A stretch of 19,667 bases of DNA from positions 1 to 19,667 of the forward strand of contig JBFHVA010000046.1 of NCBI GenBank assembly GCA_041589735.1, written 5' to 3'. This document shows positions 13,938 through 19,667 of the stretch, piece after piece. Each line of letters begins with the position of its first letter. Positions within the stretch are counted from its first letter, which is position 1. The translations under genes were made by a program, and so were the position numbers. The notes under the pieces were generated by a model. The model was not told the origin of the DNA. It did not search any database and saw only the letters and a list, made by a program, of their open reading frames with translations. The DNA is from CAMYJH01 sp041589735 (GTDB lineage: Bacteria > Pseudomonadota > Gammaproteobacteria > HK1).

Positions 13938-15317
13938 TTATTGTCGTTCATCCGCCGTCGCGACCGCCTTCGGATCGATGCCGAGGCTCTTCAATTTACG
14001 GTAAAGGTGGGTGCGCTCGAGTCCCGAACGCGTCGCCACCTGGCTTACGTTTCCCCCCGCTATGCGCAGCTGGTGCTCGAGGTAGGCGCGCTCGAATCGC
14101 TCCCGGGCCGCTTTCAGCGGCAGGTCGACCCCGTGGAGCTCACCACCCCCCCCTCTCGAAGTTGCGTTCGAAAGCGCTGCATCAATGTCGTCCGTTTCGA
14201 CGTCGTCGCCAGAGCCGAGAATCAGCAGTCGCTGTACCACGTTTTTCAGCTCCCGAATGTTACCTGGCCAGCTGTAGTTACGCAGCCGGTTCAGCGCGCC
14301 GACGGAGAACCTTCGGTAAGGAAGATTTTCCTTGTCGGAGAAGACGTTTACGTAGTATTCGACCAGCTCGGGAATGTCCTCACGGTGGTTTCTCAGCGGA
14401 GGTATTTCAATCGGCACTACGTTGAGATGATAGTAGAGGTCCTCCCGCAGCTGGCCGCTCTTGACCGCTTTGACGATATCGCGGCTGGTAGCGGCAATGA
14501 TGCGCACGTTGATCTGCACTGGCTTCACGCCGTCGACGCGAAGAAAGGACTGATGCTGGATTGCGCTCAGCAGTCGGGCCTGGATCGCTGCATCCATGTC
14601 GACGACATCCTCAAGAAATAATGTCCCGCCGTTCGCCTCTTCGAATGATCCGTAGTGCACCTGCTCTCCGTCCTCGAGGCCGAAGAGCTCGGCGGCGGAA
14701 TTGGCGTTGGTAAGGCCCGCCAGGGGAACGCGGACGAAGGGAGCGGTGCTGCGCTGACTGTTTTCGTGAATAAACCGGGCCAGGACTTCCTTGCCGGAGC
14801 CGGACTCTCCAATGATCAGAATCGACGTATCGTGCTTCGCGATCCGCTTCGCCTGGTCGCGGAGTTTCTGAATCGCGACGCTGTGACCCGCAGGTTCGGA
14901 CACCGCCTGGGTCTCGCGCATCAGCTCGATGTTTTCGAGTCTGAGTTGCGCCGCTTCCAGCGCGCGCCTTACGGTGAGCAGCAGCTTTGCCGTGGATACC
15001 GGCTTTTCAATGAAGTCGTACGCACCGAGGCGGGTGGCCTCGACCGCCGTCTCCACGCTGCCGTGTCCCGACATCATGATTACGGGCGTGTCCGGGCCCG
15101 AGATTTCCGACCACTCCTTCAGCAGCGTAATGCCATCCGTGTCCGGCATCCATATGTCCAGCAGAATGAGATCCGGCTTGCGCGCGCGGCGGGCTTCTCT
15201 CGCCGCGTCTGCGCTTTCTGCAACAACCACCTCGAAGCCCTCGTCTTCGAGAATTTCCTTTACCAGCGCGCAAATATCCCGCTCATCGTCGACGACAAGG
15301 ATGAATTCCCGGCTCAT
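13938..15317 (-). CDS. ntrX: NtrX-like response regulator, AAA+ domain without GAFTGA
   Basis: This 459-residue cytosolic regulator has three domains. The receiver (1-120) has D10, D11, phosphoacceptor D54 in LLDIWMP, and K105 in FIEKP. The AAA+ domain (about 140-370) has Walker A GESGSGKE at 170-177 and the Walker B region GTLFLEDV at 231-238. The C-terminal Fis-type helix-turn-helix spans about 422-444 (NVSQVATRSGLERTHLYRKLKSLG). Where sigma-54 activators carry GAFTGA after ELFG, this protein reads LEDGEQVHYGSF, so contact with sigma-54 is unlikely. NtrX proteins without GAFTGA are known from alphaproteobacteria. The start is ATG 15317, overlapping the ntrY stop by four bases. It is probably phosphorylated by the adjacent NtrY. 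The targets are unknown; trkA directly downstream is an obvious candidate. Confidence 0.92.
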   Translation of the reverse strand: MSREFILVVDDERDICALVKEILEDEGFEVVVAESADAAREARRARKPDLILLDIWMPDTDGITLLKEWSEISGPDTPVIMMSGHGSVETAVEATRLGAYDFIEKPVSTAKLLLTVRRALEAAQLRLENIELMRETQAVSEPAGHSVAIQKLRDQAKRIAKHDTSILIIGESGSGKEVLARFIHENSQRSTAPFVRVPLAGLTNANSAAELFGLEDGEQVHYGSFEEANGGTLFLEDVVDMDAAIQARLLSAIQHQSFLRVDGVKPVQINVRIIAATSRDIVKAVKSGQLREDLYYHLNVVPIEIPPLRNHREDIPELVEYYVNVFSDKENLPYRRFSVGALNRLRNYSWPGNIRELKNVVQRLLILGSGDDVETDDIDAALSNATSRGGGGELHGVDLPLKAARERFERAYLEHQLRIAGGNVSQVATRSGLERTHLYRKLKSLGIDPKAVATADERQ

Positions 15318-17530
15318 ACCGCCTCTCGCTTGGCCGCCGGGGCGTCGCCCGTTTCAGCGCCGCGTGCGGCAATGGGAAGATGAATGACGACACTGGCACC
15401 GCCGCCTTCGTGATTCTCCGCCCAGACGAGGCCGCCGTGCTCCTCGACGATTCGTTTTACGATGGCGAGGCCCAGTCCGTTCCCTTTAGCTTTTGTTGTG
15501 ACGTAAGGTTCAAACACTCTTTCAACAACGTCACTGCGGAAACCGGGTCCGCAGTCGCGTACGCGCACTTCAATGTAGCTGCGTGACGTTTCGCGCACGC
15601 ATCGAGTCTCGATAGTCACGGACGGTGAAGTGACGCCTTCGTTGGCTTCCATCGCGTTCTGAATGAGGTTGTGCAGAATTTGCCGCAGGCGGTCCGGATC
15701 AGCGTGTACCGGCGGCAGTTCGGACAAATGGAGCTCCACCGGCTGCGTGGCCTCATCACCCCGATAGAGCTCGATGACGTCATTGATGAGTTCATTAACG
15801 TCCAAAGGTTCCGGAACCATGCGCGGCGTTCGCGCGTAATCGGAGAACGTGTTGACCATCTCTTTCATGGCTTCGACCTGCTGAACTATAGTGCGGGTCA
15901 ACCGGTCGAGACCCTCGGCGTCCTTTTCGCTCATTTTACGCAGGTATTTGTGTCTCAGCCGTTCGGCCGAGAGTTGAATCGGCGTCAGCGGATTCCTGAT
16001 TTCGTGGGCAAGTCTGCGCGCAACCTCGCTCCAAGCTGCGCTGCGCTGTGCCTCAATCAGCGTGGTGATGTCGTCGAAAACCAAAACGTGGCCATGGTTT
16101 CTGCCATCGACCACGGGGAGTGGTGCGCCGCTGCACATCAGCACCTGGCGTCCGCTTGCTCCGAACAGGATCAGCTGCTCGCGCCATTCGCTTAGACTTT
16201 CGTCGCTGGCGGCATCCTGCAGATGCATTGCAAGGGATTCGGTGAATGGCCGCAGGTGGAGGTGCGATTCCGCTACGCTTTCCAGCTCGTCACCGATGTG
16301 GGATTGCAGATTGACGCCGAGAATCTGCTGCGCGGCGTGGTTGACGGTGACGAAGCGTCGCTCGAGGTCGAGGGTGATCACCCCCGTCGACAGCCGCGAC
16401 AGCACTGCCTCGAGATAGGCTCGCTGCTCTTCCAGCTGGATCTGACTGCGGCGGGTTTCATCTCGGGCGTTTCTGAGTCTTCGCGTCATCTGGTTGAACG
16501 ACTCGACCAGGAAACCCACCTCGTTTTTCCCAGAACGCGGAAGCTGGGTCTCGTAATCTCCTTCGGCAACCGCACGGGTGCCCTGCACCAGATCCCTAAG
16601 CGGAGCGACCATGCGCCGGGCGGAGAAAAAAGCGGCCCACACTGCCGCCAGCAGGCTTAACAGCAGCACCAGCGACAGGGTCAGAGTAAAGCTGATTTTC
16701 AATGGATTACGCAGATAGGCAAGCTCGCGGTACTTGGCGTAAGTGGATTGAACGCTGTCCGCCAGAGCGCTCATGCGTTCTGTCACCGGAAACAGCGCCT
16801 GAAGAATGCGCGGCTCCTGGGTTGGGACGTCTTCGGGCAGAGTGACCACGACGCGCACGTGCAAGCCCGTGTCGCCGATGGGATCCAGTCCAATGTAATT
16901 ACCCGACTGTCTCAACTGCACGATGATGGAGTCGCTCGGACTCGCCGGCACGATGGCCGTTGGGTCGATGTTGCTGGAGGCAATAATACGGCCCTTAGGC
17001 CCGATAACGCTGAGCTCCGCGGCGCCGCTCAAGCGGCGCGTGTCCTCCAGCGCACCGGGAAGCTTTTCCGGATCTACCGCAGATAGATCAGTGGCCATCA
17101 GCTGGGTTTGCTTGAGCAACTCACGCATGCGCGATTCCAGGGCCGTACGACTCAGCTCCAGCGCGTCGTCGAGGGCGCGTTCGATGCGCACGTCAAACCA
17201 GCTGTCGATGCCACGGTGAAGGAACTGAAGCGAGAAGTAATACACCACCAGCACCGGGGTCACCGAAAGGATCACGAACATGGCGACCATGCGCACCGTC
17301 AGTCCGGCTCCGGCGCGGCGGGCGCGAACCTGCCCGATAAGACGGATCAAGTTCCAGCCCACCAGGCCACCAAGCGTGACCAGGCCTAAGGCATTGATGA
17401 GAAGCAGCAGCGAATAAAGCTCACCGAAGCGGGTCGAGTTTTCCGTGGCATCGCTCATCAGCTTGAGCGACACCAGCAACAAGGCTGCCAGCGCCAGTAT
17501 GGGTCCGATGCCTGTAGTGAATCTCTTCAT
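15314..17530 (-). CDS. ntrY: NtrY-like membrane sensor histidine kinase
   Basis: This 738-residue inner-membrane kinase is counted from ATG 17530. Three hydrophobic segments lie near residues 9-26, 38-60 and 77-99. A predicted periplasmic sensor region (about 100-278) leads to a fourth segment (about 279-303), then a HAMP domain (about 304-358) and a PAS domain (about 370-490). The dimerisation/phosphoacceptor motif ARRLAHEIRNPLTPIQLS has H509. The ATPase has the N-box asparagine in HNLIQNAMEAN, then DCGPGF, VFEPYVTTKAKGNGLGLAI and a G-rich end. The chosen start overlaps the stop of the DUF4390 gene (ATGA) and the stop overlaps the ntrX start (ATGA), both typical of coupled translation. A longer in-frame start at 17572 would run into the preceding gene. 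NtrY proteins sense redox, nitrogen or envelope signals; the signal here is unknown. Confidence 0.93.
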   Translation of the reverse strand: MKRFTTGIGPILALAALLLVSLKLMSDATENSTRFGELYSLLLLINALGLVTLGGLVGWNLIRLIGQVRARRAGAGLTVRMVAMFVILSVTPVLVVYYFSLQFLHRGIDSWFDVRIERALDDALELSRTALESRMRELLKQTQLMATDLSAVDPEKLPGALEDTRRLSGAAELSVIGPKGRIIASSNIDPTAIVPASPSDSIIVQLRQSGNYIGLDPIGDTGLHVRVVVTLPEDVPTQEPRILQALFPVTERMSALADSVQSTYAKYRELAYLRNPLKISFTLTLSLVLLLSLLAAVWAAFFSARRMVAPLRDLVQGTRAVAEGDYETQLPRSGKNEVGFLVESFNQMTRRLRNARDETRRSQIQLEEQRAYLEAVLSRLSTGVITLDLERRFVTVNHAAQQILGVNLQSHIGDELESVAESHLHLRPFTESLAMHLQDAASDESLSEWREQLILFGASGRQVLMCSGAPLPVVDGRNHGHVLVFDDITTLIEAQRSAAWSEVARRLAHEIRNPLTPIQLSAERLRHKYLRKMSEKDAEGLDRLTRTIVQQVEAMKEMVNTFSDYARTPRMVPEPLDVNELINDVIELYRGDEATQPVELHLSELPPVHADPDRLRQILHNLIQNAMEANEGVTSPSVTIETRCVRETSRSYIEVRVRDCGPGFRSDVVERVFEPYVTTKAKGNGLGLAIVKRIVEEHGGLVWAENHEGGGASVVIHLPIAARGAETGDAPAAKREAV

Positions 17531-18135
17531 TGAACCAATGGCAGCTCGTACCAGTCGCTCGCCAGTCGCCACGCCTGACTCACGTAGGCGAGCGGCCGAA
17601 GGGGAGAAGGAAGTGCTTCGATATCCAGGCGTGCCCTCACCCTCGCCGTGTACTGCCCCGCTGCCTCGACACCTGAAGCCTCGAACAGCGGCAAACGCAC
17701 AATGTTCCCGAGCGCCGCGGCCATTTCCTCTACGCTCCGGTAGGTATGCGTCTCCCCGGTGTTCACATCCCTGGTCACGTATTTCTTGCTCAGCGCGTGG
17801 ACTCCCACATCGATGCGGGATTGCCGGCTCAGAATCTTTCTGTCCCAGAGTGCCCGCTGCCTGAACACCTCGACGTCGATGAGCACGGTCAGGGTGACGC
17901 CGTTATCCATCGCCTCGATAGCTTCGGTGCTGAAGTTGAAAACGATTCTCGCATCCAGAAAATAGACGCCGCTTTCCAACTGAACGTCGGCGCTTCTGAC
18001 GCGAAACCCCGGTTCCGCCGATACGGGTGCGCAAAATGCGGTTTCGACTGCCATCAGCGCGAGGGAAAACGCAATCAGCCAGTGGCGGGGACGGGCTGGC
18101 GAGGCGAGAAGGTCAGCCTTTGGCAAGCAGTGCAT
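17527..18135 (-). CDS. DUF4390 exported protein
   Basis: This is a 202-residue protein of the uncharacterised DUF4390 type, recognised by its place between rsmB and ntrY and by its content. The N-terminus has basic residues followed by a hydrophobic core (HWLIAFSLALMAVETAFC) and APVSA before EPGFRV, which reads as a signal peptide cleaved near residue 40. The mature part is predicted to be beta-rich: VRSADVQLESGVYFLDARIVFNFS, then a GVTLTVLIDVEVFRQR strand pair and a C-terminal SQAWRLASDWYELPLVQ. The start chosen is ATG 18135, inside the end of rsmB (23-base overlap). An upstream frame to 18315 is only antiparallel-frame extension through rsmB. The ntrY start overlaps its stop. A periplasmic partner of NtrY is a reasonable guess from the tight linkage, but nothing in the sequence proves it. 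Confidence 0.8.
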   Translation of the reverse strand: MHCLPKADLLASPARPRHWLIAFSLALMAVETAFCAPVSAEPGFRVRSADVQLESGVYFLDARIVFNFSTEAIEAMDNGVTLTVLIDVEVFRQRALWDRKILSRQSRIDVGVHALSKKYVTRDVNTGETHTYRSVEEMAAALGNIVRLPLFEASGVEAAGQYTARVRARLDIEALPSPLRPLAYVSQAWRLASDWYELPLVQ

Positions 18136-19417
18136 AGTAGAAGCCGTCCATTCCGTGGTCGCCCGGCAGAATTTGACGCCCGGGACCCGCGGCTTGGCCC
18201 CATTCGGACTCAATCGGGCGTAGCGCCGCGTCGCTGCGGGATTCGACGAACTCCAACACCTGCTGCTGGTTTTCCTGCGGCAGAATCGAACAAGTAGCGT
18301 ACAACACCAATCCACCTTGAGCCAGCAAGGGCCACAGCGCCTCGAGCAGGCTTCGCTGAACCTTGGCCAGCGCTTCGACGTCGCTCGGGCGGCGGTGATA
18401 CTTGATATCCGGATGGCGCCGAATCACGCCGCTGGCGGTGCACGGGGCGTCGAGCAAGATTCGATCGAAAAGCGATCCGTCCCACCAGCTCCGGGGAGCG
18501 GTGGCGTCGCCGTGGATTACGCGGCAGGAGAGCCCGAGCCGTTCCAGGGTGCTTTCGAGCAGCGGCACGCGTCCGGCGTCCTTCTCCAACGCCACCAGGG
18601 TGGCGACGGCGGGCTCGGATTCCAGCAGGTGGGCCGCCTTGCCGCCCGGGGCTGCGCAGGCATCGAGCACTCGATGGCCCGGCTTCAATTCCAAAAGGGG
18701 AGCGGCGAGCTGGGCGGCGGCGTCCTGCACCGAAACCGCCCCATCGGCAAAGCCGGGAAGCGCGGCCACCTCCAGCGGACGTTCGAGGATCAATCCGTGG
18801 CTGGTGTAAGGCGCGGACTCGGCCGAGATCCCTGCGGCCTCGAGTCGCTCAAGGTAGGCATCTCGGGTCGAGGCCCTGGCGTTCACGCGCAGCGTCATAG
18901 GCGCCTGGGTATTGCCGGCCTCGAGGACGCGCTGCCAGTCTTCGGGCCAGGCACGGCGAACGGCTTGGATTAACCAGGCAGGGTGGGCGTAGCGTGCTTG
19001 TTCATCTTTTAACAAGCCTTCGAGAATGCCGGCGCCGTCACGCTGGAATTGTCGCAATACCGCGTTGACCAGGCCCGCCGACCAGGGCTTTCCGACCTGG
19101 CGGCTCAACGCAACGCTCTCCGCCACCGCGGCGTGGGCGGGAACCCGAGTGAACAGCAGCTGGTAAAGCCCAATCAGCAGTATTGCGCGGACGTCGGTAT
19201 CCTTGTGTTTGAGCGGCCGCTTCATCAGCCGCGGAACAATCGCATCCAGCCGCGGCAGCCAGCGGAACACGCCGAAAGCGAGCTCCCGGGCGAACCCACA
19301 TTCGCGGCGGTCTTTTAGCCCCGACGCCGCAGCGTCAAAGGCGGCGGACAGGGAATCGCCGTCGCGCAGCACGCTGGTCACGGCTTCGAGGGCGACAACC
19401 CTTCCGCTGCGTTTCAA
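18113..19417 (-). CDS. rsmB: 16S rRNA (cytosine-967-C5)-methyltransferase RsmB
   Basis: RsmB (Fmu/Sun) methylates C967 of 16S rRNA using S-adenosylmethionine. The protein has 434 residues (E. coli 429). The N-terminal NusB-like RNA-binding domain covers about residues 5-135 (GFARELAFGVFRW, LYQLLFTRVPAHAAVAESV, GLVNAVLRQF). The methyltransferase follows: DACAAPGGK at 252-260 binds SAM; DAPCTASG at 323-330 holds C326; and YATCS at 373-377 holds the catalytic-type C376, the two-cysteine mechanism of m5C enzymes. The start is TTG 19417, one base after the fmt stop; no ATG or GTG fits the conserved N-terminus better. The end overlaps the DUF4390 gene by 23 bases. Confidence 0.95.
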   Translation of the reverse strand: MKRSGRVVALEAVTSVLRDGDSLSAAFDAAASGLKDRRECGFARELAFGVFRWLPRLDAIVPRLMKRPLKHKDTDVRAILLIGLYQLLFTRVPAHAAVAESVALSRQVGKPWSAGLVNAVLRQFQRDGAGILEGLLKDEQARYAHPAWLIQAVRRAWPEDWQRVLEAGNTQAPMTLRVNARASTRDAYLERLEAAGISAESAPYTSHGLILERPLEVAALPGFADGAVSVQDAAAQLAAPLLELKPGHRVLDACAAPGGKAAHLLESEPAVATLVALEKDAGRVPLLESTLERLGLSCRVIHGDATAPRSWWDGSLFDRILLDAPCTASGVIRRHPDIKYHRRPSDVEALAKVQRSLLEALWPLLAQGGLVLYATCSILPQENQQQVLEFVESRSDAALRPIESEWGQAAGPGRQILPGDHGMDGFYYALLAKG

Positions 19418-19418
19418 G

Positions 19419-19667
19419 TCAAGCGCCGCCGAGCCGGGTGCCCGGCGGAAGCGGCCGGGCGTTGAGGAAATCCGTCGCGCTCATCACCCGGGACCCGGGC
19501 ACCTGGATTTCGGTCAGCAGCAGGGTGCCGATTCCGGCAGCGACGGCAATGCCTTCGGCGCCGGTCTCCAGCACGGTGCCAGGAGCGAGCGAGGTGCTTC
19601 GGTCGGGGCGCGGTCTCGCCTGCCAAACTCGCAGCCTTCGCGCGTCGGGGTTGCCGCCATCCGGCAG
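19419..19667 (-). CDS. fmt: methionyl-tRNA formyltransferase, C-terminal end (cut by window edge)
   Basis: Only the last 82 residues are in the window; the 5' part lies beyond the right edge. Fmt formylates initiator Met-tRNA with 10-formyltetrahydrofolate. The visible part is the C-terminal tRNA-binding domain: LRVWQA, then PGTVLETGAEGIAVAAGIGT, LLLTEIQVPGSR, and the typical ending VMSATDFLNARPLPPGTRLGG. The stop is TGA at 19419-19421, and the rsmB TTG begins after one intervening base. The fmt-rsmB pair is widespread in proteobacteria. The frame is open to the window edge. Confidence 0.92.
   Translation of the reverse strand: MPDGGNPDARRLRVWQARPRPDRSTSLAPGTVLETGAEGIAVAAGIGTLLLTEIQVPGSRVMSATDFLNARPLPPGTRLGGA

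Noticed and set aside
14655..15383. 242-codon plus-strand frame antisense to ntrX
   Set aside because: It shadows the receiver and AAA+ coding sequence, with no motif and no ribosome binding site of its own.
19414..19626. 70-codon minus-strand frame at the right edge
   Set aside because: It is in the wrong frame; the frame ending at 19419 gives the clear Fmt C-terminal domain.

Overview
The window is GC-rich, densely coded chromosomal DNA that reads as a gammaproteobacterium. The evidence is the gene order secB-gpsA on the left and fmt-rsmB-DUF4390-ntrY-ntrX-trkA-trkH on the right, plus full-length RlmKL, TrmL, TrkH and TrkA close in length to their Escherichia coli counterparts. I cannot name a genus. 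There is no prophage, insertion sequence, CRISPR array, rRNA or tRNA that I can support.

Left part (1-4950, plus strand). The window opens in a secB gene, for the export chaperone SecB, broken by two in-frame stops and a one-base frameshift. An intact gpsA follows. A 419-base stretch without a convincing gene comes next and ends in a good -10 box placed exactly so that a 24-codon ORF could be translated from a leaderless mRNA. That mini-ORF overlaps the next start by four bases (GTGA). The next gene is the most unusual in the window: a 967-residue fusion of an acyl carrier protein, a fatty-acyl-AMP ligase-like enzyme and a PlsC-type acyltransferase, which looks like a self-contained machine for activating free fatty acids and putting them into lipids.

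Middle (4987-10930). On the minus strand lie an MFS transporter and, upstream of it, rlmKL (23S rRNA methylation). A small XRE-type regulator is divergent from rlmKL. A minus-strand trmL (tRNA wobble methylation) and a plus-strand dihydroorotate dehydrogenase of the class 1B type are divergent, and their ATG codons interlock in one CATG. A short TPR protein on the minus strand converges on the dehydrogenase gene.

Right part (10976-19667, minus strand). Read right to left, this is a tight cluster: fmt (3' end only), rsmB, a DUF4390 exported protein, ntrY, ntrX, trkA, trkH and the TPR gene. Several junctions overlap or nearly touch, so fmt through ntrX is probably one transcription unit. It joins initiator-tRNA formylation and rRNA methylation to a membrane two-component system, and then to the Trk potassium importer. 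The NtrX regulator lacks the GAFTGA loop needed for sigma-54 contact.
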